Translations under genes and position numbers: made by a program
IMG/VR virus record: IMGVR_UViG_3300043803_000702
Span: 1-23,499 of that record
Length of the DNA: 23,499 nt
Direction: 5' to 3' (one strand)
DNA from: a virus
The notes under the pieces: model-generated
The model's input: only the letters and a program-made list of their open reading frames with translations
Database searches by the model: none
Told to the model about the DNA's origin: nothing
In this document: positions 17,001 through 23,499 of the stretch, in pieces
How the letters are laid out: each line of letters starts with the position of its first letter
How positions within the stretch are numbered: the stretch's first letter is position 1

Positions 17001-17372
17001 TCAGCTCCTTATCAAAGTTTCACCGAAGGGGCCGAAGGCGCCTGTCGGTCTCCAGCCCAACTTAATGAGCAAGTAGGCCGCTGTCGGTTCATCAGCATTC
17101 GCGATCGCATAGACAGGGCCCTTTGTTTTCTCAACGAGTTCCATCAGCATTCTACACCCTATGGCAAGCGCTTTCCTGTTCTTGCGCAGCGCCCCCCGGA
17201 TCTCACTGAAGGCGACCGGCTTGCCACCGAGGTAAAAGACCCCGCCGATGCCTACCAGCTCGCCCTCGCACCGGGCCGCGTAGCCGCGGAAGGAGGTCTC
17301 GGGCGGGCCCTGATACCACTCCTCGGCGTCGCGCGCGGTGGCGGGGCTGAAGACGATCTCGCTACTTGACAT
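17001..17372 (-). CDS. Small GNAT-like acetyltransferase-fold protein
   Basis: A 123-residue protein resembling GNAT proteins: a strand/turn region YAARCEGELVGIGGVFYLGGKPVAF, a helix after RKNRKALAIGCRMLMELVEK in the place of the acetyl-CoA loop, then VYAIANADEPTAAYLLIKLGWRPTG, where the N...A..L..KLGW ending is the usual GNAT C-terminal motif. The classic Q/RxxGxG/A loop is poorly kept, so acetyl transfer is uncertain and a structural role is possible. The gene lies between the nozzle and the gp14-like gene, where T7 has gene 13, and GNAT-like proteins at this position occur in other podoviruses. It overlaps the nozzle 3' end by 11 bases and stops one base before the next start. Confidence 0.75.
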   Translation of the reverse strand: MSSSEIVFSPATARDAEEWYQGPPETSFRGYAARCEGELVGIGGVFYLGGKPVAFSEIRGALRKNRKALAIGCRMLMELVEKTKGPVYAIANADEPTAAYLLIKLGWRPTGAFGPFGETLIRS

Positions 17373-20298
17373 GGCCCGTCACCGACAAGACGGTCGCGAG
17401 GACCGTGCAAGGCCGGGGGCTGGCAGCGCGGAGGCACAGTCTGGCGTCGTTGCTCCAGGCACCATCGACTTCGAGCGAATCGGCGTTGTAGCTGACCCAG
17501 ATTTTGTCGGGATCTACTTCGCCGCCTTTGTCGTCAATCAGGGGCATGCCGTCGAGATTGTCGTAGTCCTGCCCGTAGCGCAGACCTTGCGCGTGGGTGT
17601 TGGCCAGAAGAAGCCCGACGTGATGCACTTGCTGCTGCTGACTCAGGGGCACCTCGGACACGTTGGTGAATTTCGCGCTCCGGAAGTCTGCGGTGTAGGG
17701 CAGGCCGATATATGCCAGCGTCACGGCTTCGGACAGCGTGATGCCGCCACTGGACACGACGTAGGAGCCAAGGTCTTTGCCCCCACCCCAGACGACAACC
17801 GTCTCGCCTTCGAGGTGGTCGAGACCGGTGATGGTCGTCGTGGAGGCTCCGCTGTACTCGATCGAGGAGTCGGACAGGAGCGTCATGAGGTCGCCTTGCC
17901 CCTCGGTCTCCAGGGCCCACTTCTCGACGTAGCGTTTCGTGTTGCCGTTGATCGTCCTGCGCACGGTGTAATAGACGAGATCCTCGATCGGACCTGGGAG
18001 GACCGTTACGTCTTCGACGAGTCCGTCGGTCTCGTACAACACCCAACAAGTCACCTTCTCCACGCGGTCGAAAACGAGGATCGCAACAGAGCCATCCGCA
18101 CGCACGCAATGGATGCGCGTGTCCGGTTGGCGCTGCACGGCAACACGGAGAAAACCCGCGGCGCCGATCTCAGGAACGATCGCCGTGAGGTCGTTGGATG
18201 TGTAGTTGTAGGTCGAGCCATCAAGGGCCAGTTCATAGACCCGGGAGCCGCTGCGCTGCACGTAGATCCCGCCAGTATCGACCTTCACGGCACGCAGTGC
18301 GGCTGAGCCGAGGGTCGATGCTGGCTTCAGGCTAAAGGCCGTCGGCGTGAGGGGCTCGTCAAGCGAGCTTGCCTTGGCTACCAGCTCCGCACCCTGCGTG
18401 CCTACCAGCAGCGACGGCAGGGACAGGAGCCAGTTGATTGTATCGACCGGCCCGGAACCGATGCTGCGCGAGATTGGTCCGGAATCCCCCTCTGTCTCAT
18501 CGTCGAACGAGTCGAAGGCGTCGGACACTGACCCCCATATTTTGTCCTTGCCGGCCCACCATAGCCGCCCATCGTGCATGGCAACGGCGCTCGGATACCC
18601 GCGCTTGGCCGACCACGCGCCCTCAGACCAGTCATCGGTGGAAGAAGTGCTGCCAAGATCAGAAAGCACCGAGGCTGATACACTGGTCGGGCTGCTGTAC
18701 CCCGTGATTCGCGCAATGCCAACGATCGACCCTGCGGCATAGATCAGTTCGGACAAAACACTGTCGGCAACCGTGAAATCGCCCGTCTTGATACCAAGCC
18801 GGTAATAGGCTATCTGATTAGGTAGCAGATCGCTGTAGTTTCTCACGCCGGCTGTGGTCCAGCTTAAGACATCAAACCAGTCGCCCGGCTCAGTAAGGGA
18901 GCGCTGCAGGGTTACGGTCGTCGTCGCGGTGAATGTCGGATTGGCAGAAATATTGACCGAGAAGGTGCGAGCGTTACCGACTCCGGTAACGCGAATGTGG
19001 TTGGTGAAGGTATCTTCAGCGGTCAGCGTCGAAGATACTGTCTGCCCGGTCGAGACCAGACGGAACAGTGCGCCGACCTGTGATGCAGAAAACAAGCCCT
19101 TGCTCGCCGTCAGTGTGACATCGCCGGAAACGGCCGATGCCGTGATGCGGATTGGCCCGGTATTGGTTACTCTAAATGGCCCGTCAGTCGGAGCGTATTC
19201 GACCACCGACCATGACCTGGTTGCTTGGCGCTCAATACGCATCGGCGCGTAGTCTTTGCACGCAACAAATATCACATCGCCAGACTGCGAGCCGTCACCG
19301 CCGCGAATTCCGGGCAACGCGGCCACAGGCCACGGCGTAGCGACGACCATATCGCCCGCCGCCTCAACAGTCACGCTATCGACCAGTGAGGCCGCGTCAC
19401 CAGTACTAGACAGTCGGATATGGAAGTCCCCGGTCGGGGTGAAGGCCAGCGAATGATAGCCGGTGCGCAGTACGGTCGCATCGCGATACTGCTCTCCGCC
19501 CGAGCTTGAACCGATGCGGATAGTCACCTCGCCGCGCTGGATGTGGATAGCGAGGGCATGCTCCTTGTTCAGGTCCCCACCGGCCACCGTGACCTGTTGA
19601 TCGCGCATCGCCGCGTTGGTGCCAGTGCCGAGCAGCGACAGATAACCGCCGCTCGCCCAAGACGAGACTGCTCCGGGTTCGTCGGCATCGGTCCATCCGC
19701 TGATCGCATAAAACGCTTGCAGGGTATGCACGCCTGACTGCGTGCCAGAGGTATTGATTGCCGCACCACCAACCGAGGCCGACAGGGTAATAGCGTTGGT
19801 TCCAGTGTTCAGCGTCTTGACGTAGTAGGTCGTCCCGGCGACAAGGCCGGTCGGTAAAGCGCCTGTGGTGGCTAGCGTTACCGGAGCATTGAGGGCGAAC
19901 GAATCGGCTCCGGCGTAAGTAATCACGCCAGGCGAGGCGATGGTTATGGTAGCAGTGTCGGTGTATTGCGCGAAGCCACCATTGCTCACGGCAGAGGCGA
20001 CCGACGTGCGCGTGAGCACCTCGTCGTCAATCACGACGCGCATGGCGCTGTCGGTCAGTTCAATCAGTGCGGTGGCATCCGCCGCGAAGACGAACTCCAG
20101 ATGCGCGGCTGCGGCGTCGTCCTTCGTGCTGTGTAGAAAGCGGGTGCCAGGGCGGAGGGACATCGCCCCGAGTACGCGGGGCATCCAGTTCGTCTGTTCT
20201 TCCGCGGACATCGCCATGCGCTTCATGTCGGCGCGTGCCACTGCGAGCGGGGAGACGATCCCGCGGTTGAAGGCGAGGAGTACGGGGCGGGCTTCCAT
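17362..20298 (-). CDS. Tail nozzle protein, T7 gp12-like (tail tubular protein B)
   Basis: A 978-residue structural protein that would form the distal tail tube and fibre attachment surface. The first 100 residues (FNRGIVSPLAVARADMKRMAMSAEEQ.NW, then LRPGTRFL) have the family's opening pattern, and later blocks such as DGRLWWAGKDKIWGSVSDAFDSF (about residue 590) and RAVKVDTGGIYVQRSGSRVYEL (about 680) are typical of podovirus nozzle proteins. It is longer than T7 gp12 (794 aa). The excess fits two inserted modules: residues 113-196 (TTGALPTGLVAGTTYYV, a Thr/Gly-rich module of the kind seen in fibres) and 199-316, a beta-sandwich that may bind carbohydrate. The ATG is three bases after the adaptor stop; no strong ribosome site is visible, suggesting coupled translation. 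Confidence 0.87.
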   Translation of the reverse strand: MEARPVLLAFNRGIVSPLAVARADMKRMAMSAEEQTNWMPRVLGAMSLRPGTRFLHSTKDDAAAAHLEFVFAADATALIELTDSAMRVVIDDEVLTRTSVASAVSNGGFAQYTDTATITIASPGVITYAGADSFALNAPVTLATTGALPTGLVAGTTYYVKTLNTGTNAITLSASVGGAAINTSGTQSGVHTLQAFYAISGWTDADEPGAVSSWASGGYLSLLGTGTNAAMRDQQVTVAGGDLNKEHALAIHIQRGEVTIRIGSSSGGEQYRDATVLRTGYHSLAFTPTGDFHIRLSSTGDAASLVDSVTVEAAGDMVVATPWPVAALPGIRGGDGSQSGDVIFVACKDYAPMRIERQATRSWSVVEYAPTDGPFRVTNTGPIRITASAVSGDVTLTASKGLFSASQVGALFRLVSTGQTVSSTLTAEDTFTNHIRVTGVGNARTFSVNISANPTFTATTTVTLQRSLTEPGDWFDVLSWTTAGVRNYSDLLPNQIAYYRLGIKTGDFTVADSVLSELIYAAGSIVGIARITGYSSPTSVSASVLSDLGSTSSTDDWSEGAWSAKRGYPSAVAMHDGRLWWAGKDKIWGSVSDAFDSFDDETEGDSGPISRSIGSGPVDTINWLLSLPSLLVGTQGAELVAKASSLDEPLTPTAFSLKPASTLGSAALRAVKVDTGGIYVQRSGSRVYELALDGSTYNYTSNDLTAIVPEIGAAGFLRVAVQRQPDTRIHCVRADGSVAILVFDRVEKVTCWVLYETDGLVEDVTVLPGPIEDLVYYTVRRTINGNTKRYVEKWALETEGQGDLMTLLSDSSIEYSGASTTTITGLDHLEGETVVVWGGGKDLGSYVVSSGGITLSEAVTLAYIGLPYTADFRSAKFTNVSEVPLSQQQQVHHVGLLLANTHAQGLRYGQDYDNLDGMPLIDDKGGEVDPDKIWVSYNADSLEVDGAWSNDARLCLRAASPRPCTVLATVLSVTGHVK

Positions 20299-20301
20299 GG
20301 G

Positions 20302-20940
20302 TCAGCCGAGCAGGGAGCCGCGACTGCCGCGGTCGCTGCGGCCACGGCCACGACGTGCGGACACGAAGCTGCCGGTCGGGGGGAAAGTCGTCGGACCTTC
20401 CATCGCGCTGCTGGAGCGCGCGTCGCGCAGCCGTTTGTCGGCTACCTTGAGCAGCGTCCCAAAATCGGTGGCGCTCTGGTTCAGGCCCTTGATGATTTTG
20501 CTGGCCAAGTAGGCATGCACGTACTCGACGAAGTCTTCCGGCCAGAGGCTGTAGTCCCCGCCGTAGGCTGCGTCGTTGCTGACGTACCCCAAGAAGATCG
20601 GCTCGACGTCGGTGAAGAAGTACCGCTGCTCAGTCGTGTAGCTCAAGAGCGGGCTGTGCATGTACTCGTCGGAGCACAGGGCCGTGGTGCGGATGTGGTC
20701 GTCCGGGATCGGGTAAGCCTTGCGGTAGCCGAACGTCGGTTCGATGGTCGTGCTGGCGGCCAGCTGCACGGTGCGGGTGGCGAAGCGCCACTGCCCCTGT
20801 CCAAGGCAGAAATTCACCGCGCCCGCGTCCCAGACACTGTCAAGGTCGCGCCGGGGCTTCCGGTCCTCTGACAACGAGGCGATCGCCCGCTCCCCGCATT
20901 CGCGGAGCGCTCCGTTAAATAGCGATAGCTTCGTTGTCAT
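20302..20940 (-). CDS. Head-tail adaptor, T7 gp11-like (tail tubular protein A)
   Basis: A 212-residue protein with the features of podovirus adaptor proteins: LSLFNGALRECGERAIASLSE at the N terminus, AVNFCLGQGQWRFATRTV, RKAYPIPDDHIRTTALCSDE, and YSLWPEDFVEYVHAYLASKIIKGLN. The family forms a 12-subunit ring between portal and nozzle. The C-terminal 30 residues are Arg/Gly/Ser-rich (SARRGRGRSDRGSRGS) and probably flexible. The ATG follows the upstream stop by four bases with only a weak GAG-rich ribosome site, and the nozzle ATG is three bases after its own stop. The length is close to that of T7 gp11 (196 aa). Confidence 0.87.
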   Translation of the reverse strand: MTTKLSLFNGALRECGERAIASLSEDRKPRRDLDSVWDAGAVNFCLGQGQWRFATRTVQLAASTTIEPTFGYRKAYPIPDDHIRTTALCSDEYMHSPLLSYTTEQRYFFTDVEPIFLGYVSNDAAYGGDYSLWPEDFVEYVHAYLASKIIKGLNQSATDFGTLLKVADKRLRDARSSSAMEGPTTFPPTGSFVSARRGRGRSDRGSRGSLLG

Positions 20941-20944
20941 GGGC

Positions 20945-21373
20945 TCAGCTCAGGCTTTGTTCAGCGATCCACTTCTCTGCTTGGTCGCGGGTTTCGCCCT
21001 TCTCGAACATGATGGCTTTGTCCGAGTTGCGCACCACGCTCCAGCCGGCGCCGCCGCGGTGCTTCACGGTGAAGTCGGCATGCTCGACTGCAGGGTCCGT
21101 AGCTACGACCTTGCCGACGAAGTCATGGTGGCGGAGCACGGCGACGAGCGCGGCGTTGGCCGACGAACGACGAACATACAGCTCGGCGAACCACGAGCCA
21201 TCTTCAGCGGTGACTTCGATGCGCGAGCCAGGCTTCAGGTTCTTGGCGACGTGGGACCAGTATTCGGGGGCCAGCATGTCGTCGAGCGTGGTGCCGATCT
21301 CGGGGACCGTCGCGAAGATCGTGCGGTCATACTCGGCGGGGCGAATTCGGTTTTGCAGGATTTTGACGGACAC
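20945..21373 (-). CDS. Hypothetical late structural-region protein, GTG start
   Basis: A 142-residue soluble protein without membrane helix, signal peptide or motif I can name. It begins VSVKILQNRIRPAEYDRTIFATVPEIG and has a central RIEVTAEDGSWFAELYVRR strand pair and a C-terminal HRGGAGWSVVRNSDKAIMFEKGETRDQAEKWIAE, which looks like a small alpha/beta region. It lies between the small capsid-associated gene and the tail adaptor, so a structural or assembly role (for example a head-completion factor) is possible but unproven. The GTG start is supported by AAGGAG six bases upstream, immediately after a strong hairpin. Confidence 0.78.
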   Translation of the reverse strand: MSVKILQNRIRPAEYDRTIFATVPEIGTTLDDMLAPEYWSHVAKNLKPGSRIEVTAEDGSWFAELYVRRSSANAALVAVLRHHDFVGKVVATDPAVEHADFTVKHRGGAGWSVVRNSDKAIMFEKGETRDQAEKWIAEQSLS

Positions 21374-21379
21374 AAAAAT

Positions 21380-21385
21380 CTCCTT
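21380..21385 (-). promoter_or_regulatory. Ribosome binding site for the GTG-started gene
   Basis: Minus-strand AAGGAG lies six bases before the GTG at 21373 and makes this otherwise doubtful start convincing. It lies five bases past the end of the hairpin, so the hairpin could affect its use. Confidence 0.7.
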
Positions 21386-21389
21386 GAGG

Positions 21390-21422
21390 GGCCCGCCCCA
21401 GTATTGGCGCTCGGGGCGGGCC
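21390..21422 (-). terminator. Strong intercistronic hairpin, possible partial terminator after the capsid genes
   Basis: A perfect 10-bp inverted repeat, GGCCCGCCCC (21390-21399) and GGGGCGGGCC (21413-21422), encloses a 13-base loop. It lies directly after the small capsid-associated gene on the minus strand. Downstream on that strand comes CCTCAAGGAGATTTTTG, so a T run exists but is about 11 bases from the stem rather than next to it. It may be an inefficient terminator, an RNA-processing or mRNA-stabilising structure. The position parallels the terminator after T7 gene 10. Confidence 0.55.
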
Positions 21423-21431
21423 TACCGACTA

Positions 21432-21719
21432 TCAGTCGGAGTTGGTTGCGGAACCGATGACCGTGCCGTCGGACAGATCGACCGAGCGATTGACAGCGCT
21501 CAGTGCGATGACCTTGTGCGAAGTCAGGGCCGTTGCGTCGGTGGTCGAGTCCTTGTGATACACGATGTCGCCCACCTTCATGCCAAGATCCTGGCCGTTG
21601 GTGATGAAGCCTGCAGCGTCAGCCGCGGCGGTGGCGTCAGCCGAGGTGTGATACCAAATGCGCAGGCCAGCGATAGCTTGGGTGAGCAGCTGCGGAGGTG
21701 CGGAGGTCGAGTAAGCCAT
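21432..21719 (-). CDS. Small capsid-region protein, candidate head decoration or accessory protein
   Basis: A 95-residue protein beginning MAYSTSAPPQLLTQAIAGLRIWYHTS, followed by short beta-type segments (GMKVGDIVYHKDSTTD, LSAVNRSVDLSDGTVIGSATNSD). Proteins of this kind are commonly encoded next to the capsid gene in podoviruses, where they are usually unannotated; a decoration role is an inference from position and size. The ATG at 21719 is chosen because AAAGGAAG lies just upstream and relatives start MAYSTS; the frame is open further upstream, but that part overlaps the HNH gene. The stop of the HNH gene runs into the ribosome site (TGAAAGGAAG). Confidence 0.75.
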   Translation of the reverse strand: MAYSTSAPPQLLTQAIAGLRIWYHTSADATAAADAAGFITNGQDLGMKVGDIVYHKDSTTDATALTSHKVIALSAVNRSVDLSDGTVIGSATNSD

Positions 21720-21730
21720 GGTGCTTCCTT

Positions 21731-22384
21731 TCAGGAAATATGGAACGTGTTGGATTTTGAACGATTTACGGACGACAGGCAAATGCGAAGGTTCAGCGGA
21801 ACGTGCAGACCGGACACGTTATCCCCTTGCAGCGGGATAACGTGATCCACATCAACTTCTAAGCCAGCCTCTCGGAATTCGCGCGCCTCTTGGTAGATTT
21901 GCTCGATTGCTTTGAGGTCGGACCACAGCGGCGTGCGATGTAGCAGGGCAGCGCGGCGGGTGTTCCGGTAGAACAGCCCCTTCGCCCGTACATGCTCAGG
22001 GTTGGCGGCACGCCACGCCTTCAGATCGGCTTTCACCTTTCCAAGGTTGGCGAGACGCCACGCCGCGAAGATTTCACGCCTGCGTTCCGGGTTGCGGGCG
22101 GCCCAGTCTTTTGCCCATTCACGGCATTTTTCAGGATGCGCTTGTTGCCATGCAAGGTTTTTAGCCTTACGCTTCCCTAGGTGCTTTGCGTATCTGCGCG
22201 CCTCCGTCGCGGCCACCGCTTCAGGCTTCTCTTTGCGGTATTTTGCTTGAGTAGCCTTGTGGCACTCGACGCACGCTCGCGTGCTTACCAGCCTCTCTGC
22301 AACATGCCCGCGCTTGCAGGGCCTCCCCGTAAAATACCGGAGAAGTCCTGCTTGCCGTGCTGTTTTTAGCGAGACCGTAAGCAT
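21731..22384 (-). CDS. HNH endonuclease, probable free-standing homing endonuclease
   Basis: A 217-residue nuclease. The N terminus holds a Cys/His cluster (PCKRGH at 22-27, ACVECHK at 37-43) likely to bind zinc. Residues 50-150 hold a Lys/Arg/Trp-rich stretch with repeated NPE and W motifs (for example AWRAANPEHVRA), probably DNA-contacting. The catalytic domain is VDVDHVIPLQG (177-187) with Asp180-His181, then Asn199 and Asn207-Lys210 in the ordinary HNH positions. It separates the capsid gene from the small capsid-region gene, a typical spot for phage homing endonucleases. Its ribosome site is weak (AAAGACGA), consistent with low expression. Target and mobility cannot be told from the sequence. 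Confidence 0.87.
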   Translation of the reverse strand: MLTVSLKTARQAGLLRYFTGRPCKRGHVAERLVSTRACVECHKATQAKYRKEKPEAVAATEARRYAKHLGKRKAKNLAWQQAHPEKCREWAKDWAARNPERRREIFAAWRLANLGKVKADLKAWRAANPEHVRAKGLFYRNTRRAALLHRTPLWSDLKAIEQIYQEAREFREAGLEVDVDHVIPLQGDNVSGLHVPLNLRICLSSVNRSKSNTFHIS

Positions 22385-22398
22385 GTCGTCAATCGTCT

Positions 22399-23229
22399 TT
22401 ACTGCGCGGCATACGCCGAGCCGTCGTGGTTCAGAATCACGATGCCCGAATTTTGAAGGACTTTGCTCCCCATGTACGCGGTGGCGCGAGCGTAGGAGTA
22501 GTCCTGCTCTTCGTCGTACCCGACTGCGGACGCGATGTTCGCTACGTCACAACCGTGGCCGATGGCCGACTTGTGGTACATGATGCACTTTTCTGCAGCA
22601 GTACCCTTGCCGGTCAAGTTCGGATGCACGATCCAATTGACGTTGGCCCAGCGGAACATCGTCATCCCACCTTCAAACGGCTTGTTATTCACGTAATCGA
22701 CGCTCGCGAATTCCTTCGTCTGCATCAGGTACGCGTAGAAAGCCGGGGTGATAAGGGCGGAGATGTTGCCGTCCATTGGGACCGAGTTGTTGCCGAGGAT
22801 GGTCAGACCGTACATGGCCAAGGCCAGCGAGGCGGTGGCCGCGGTGCCGGTGTCTTGCGTACCGGTTTCGAGTGCGGTGATGATGTCCGAATCGACCTTG
22901 CGGTTCAGGACGCCCATCGTGGTTTCTTGCATGATGCGGCGGCCGTCGCCTTGCGAGGCGTACAGGTTGAAGCGGGTGCGGCGAACCAGGTCATGCCACT
23001 CGACCAGCGTCGCGGTGTTCTGGTTCAGGTTGTCAGCACGTGCCGGGATCAGACCATTGACACCGCGGGTGACAGCGGTGGCGCTGCCGGAGTCGGCGAC
23101 CAGGAAGACGATTTGGTTGCCCTTCACTTCACCTTCGGTCGTGACCGTCTGGCGAACAAGGGATTGGCGCTGCTCGAAGCCCGCGATGAACTCGTCGCGG
23201 TACTGTGTTTGGAAGGCGGTATCAGCCAT
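22399..23229 (-). CDS. Major capsid protein
   Basis: A 276-residue coat protein that would form the icosahedral shell. Characteristic stretches are FQTQYRDEFIAGFEQRQSLVRQTVTTEG (6-33), FLVADSGSATAVTRGVNGLIPAR (42-64), TLVEWHDLVRRT (74-85), VPMDGNISALITPAFYAYL (about 150-168), FRWANVNWIVHPNLTG, and the ending VGYDEEQDYSYARATAYMGSKVLQNSGIV. I recognise it as a podovirus-type capsid protein, and its place before adaptor, nozzle and core genes agrees. It is shorter than T7 gp10. AGGAG six bases before the ATG gives a strong ribosome site, as expected for the most abundant virion protein. A promoter and a long leader precede it. The fold (HK97 type) is inferred. Confidence 0.88.
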   Translation of the reverse strand: MADTAFQTQYRDEFIAGFEQRQSLVRQTVTTEGEVKGNQIVFLVADSGSATAVTRGVNGLIPARADNLNQNTATLVEWHDLVRRTRFNLYASQGDGRRIMQETTMGVLNRKVDSDIITALETGTQDTGTAATASLALAMYGLTILGNNSVPMDGNISALITPAFYAYLMQTKEFASVDYVNNKPFEGGMTMFRWANVNWIVHPNLTGKGTAAEKCIMYHKSAIGHGCDVANIASAVGYDEEQDYSYARATAYMGSKVLQNSGIVILNHDGSAYAAQ

Positions 23230-23235
23230 TTGAGG

Positions 23236-23240
23236 CTCCT
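23236..23240 (-). promoter_or_regulatory. Strong ribosome binding site of the capsid gene
   Basis: AGGAG on the minus strand, six bases before the capsid ATG, within TTTTAGGAGCC. It fixes the start. Confidence 0.8.
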
Positions 23241-23275
23241 AAAAGATTATGGTGGTGTTCAACTTCTACCCATTG

Positions 23276-23350
23276 CTTTCGGGGTGGCCAACTTTATCAG
23301 CGCCTTCGGGGTGCCCTTTCGGGGCCGTGTCGCTTTATGTCGGGGCCTTG
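23276..23350 (-). repeat. Four short CCCCGA repeats in the capsid leader
   Basis: On the minus strand the capsid leader contains GGCCACCCCGAAAG (23276-23289), GGCACCCCGAAGG (23303-23315), CGGCCCCGAAAG (23316-23327) and AAGGCCCCGACA (23338-23349). All share CCCCGA and lie 13-27 bases apart. GCCC-CGAAA-GGGC can form a small hairpin in the second-most upstream unit. The role is unknown; an RNA-structured leader or protein-binding sites are possible. No gene is seen between 23230 and 23417. Confidence 0.6.
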
Positions 23351-23369
23351 GCTTAGGCTTGCAATTCGG

Positions 23370-23398
23370 GTTATACCTGCTGCAACGAAACTATGCAA
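23370..23398 (-). promoter_or_regulatory. Sigma70-like promoter upstream of the capsid gene
   Basis: On the minus strand TTGCAT (23393-23398) and TATAAC (23370-23375) are separated by exactly 17 bases. Each matches the bacterial consensus in four or five of six positions. Transcription would begin near 23363, giving a leader of about 130 bases before the capsid ATG. It lies just past the stop of the upstream gene. Confidence 0.5.
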
Positions 23399-23417
23399 CT
23401 GTACTATCTGCTACACA

Positions 23418-23498
23418 TCAAATCGACTGCTCGTGCCAGTTCAATTCTGCTGCGATGTTCGAGGTGCCGGAGAAGGACGTGCAGACGACAGACACGAC
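23418..23498 (-). CDS. 3' end of an unidentified late gene, cut by the window edge
   Basis: The minus-strand frame ending with TGA at 23418 reads VVSVVCTSFSGTSNIAAELN followed by WHEQSI. The composition is protein-like, while the other two minus-strand frames give Arg-rich or early-stopped translations. In podoviruses the gene before the capsid is usually the scaffolding protein or a portal-region gene, but these 26 residues do not allow identification. The 188 bases between its stop and the capsid ATG hold the promoter and leader repeats. Confidence 0.4.
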   Translation of the reverse strand, partial: VVSVVCTSFSGTSNIAAELNWHEQSI

Positions 23499-23499
23499 G

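Noticed and set aside
21720-21782. Longer N terminus (21 residues) for the small capsid-region protein
   Set aside because: It overlaps the HNH gene, and the internal ATG at 21719 has an excellent ribosome site.
23276-23350. CRISPR-like array
   Set aside because: The repeat core is only six bases and the spacing irregular, unlike 24-37 base CRISPR repeats with uniform spacers.

Overview
The window is part of a GC-rich, podovirus-type tailed phage or prophage genome. Its gene order follows the late region of T7-like phages. The host is probably a Gram-negative proteobacterium, judging from an SLT-type virion transglycosylase, a GH19-type endolysin and a signal peptide on a phage hydrolase. 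The host genus cannot be fixed from the sequence. No integrase, RNA polymerase, terminase or portal gene is visible, so lifestyle and exact taxon stay open.

Layout. The late genes are all on the minus strand and read from right to left. At the right edge is the 3' end of an unidentified gene (23418-23498). A sigma70-like promoter (23370-23398) and a leader with four CCCCGA repeats follow. Then come the major capsid protein (22399-23229), a free-standing HNH endonuclease (21731-22384), a small capsid-associated candidate (21432-21719), a strong intercistronic hairpin (21390-21422), a hypothetical protein with a GTG start (20945-21373), a gp11-like tail adaptor (20302-20940), a gp12-like nozzle (17362-20298), a small GNAT-like protein (17001-17372), a gp14-like internal protein (16385-16999), a 754-aa internal protein with a lytic transglycosylase domain (14121-16385) and a 2,787-aa multidomain virion protein (5757-14120). 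The tail fibre (2967-5747) and an SGNH hydrolase (1982-2953) complete the host-interaction part. The lysis module is a membrane protein that may be the holin (1635-1976) and a GH19-type endolysin (1016-1567), followed by a small conserved phage protein (591-1019).

The left end holds two plus-strand genes that converge on the late cluster. One is a 5'-truncated MazZ/DUF5664-like dATP/dGTP diphosphohydrolase (2-385), the other a small DUF7220-like membrane protein (385-606). The second overlaps the last minus-strand gene by 16 bp. A plus-strand terminator-like hairpin lies about 1 kb further on, between the holin candidate and the endolysin. Plus-strand transcripts may therefore run antisense through part of the lysis region.

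How it fits together. The capsid, adaptor and nozzle genes build the particle. The gp14-like, transglycosylase and giant proteins would form the internal core that is ejected with the DNA. The fibre and SGNH enzyme act on the cell surface, and the last genes lyse the cell. The most interesting object is the 2,787-aa protein, which takes up more than a third of the window. Besides the presumed ejection and membrane regions it carries a zincin-like HETGH...E motif, two segments resembling ADP-ribosyltransferase folds and a GNAT-like segment. This is the layout of a polyvalent, virion-delivered effector protein. Genes are packed tightly with 1-16 bp overlaps or very short gaps; no stretch above 300 bases lacks a gene.
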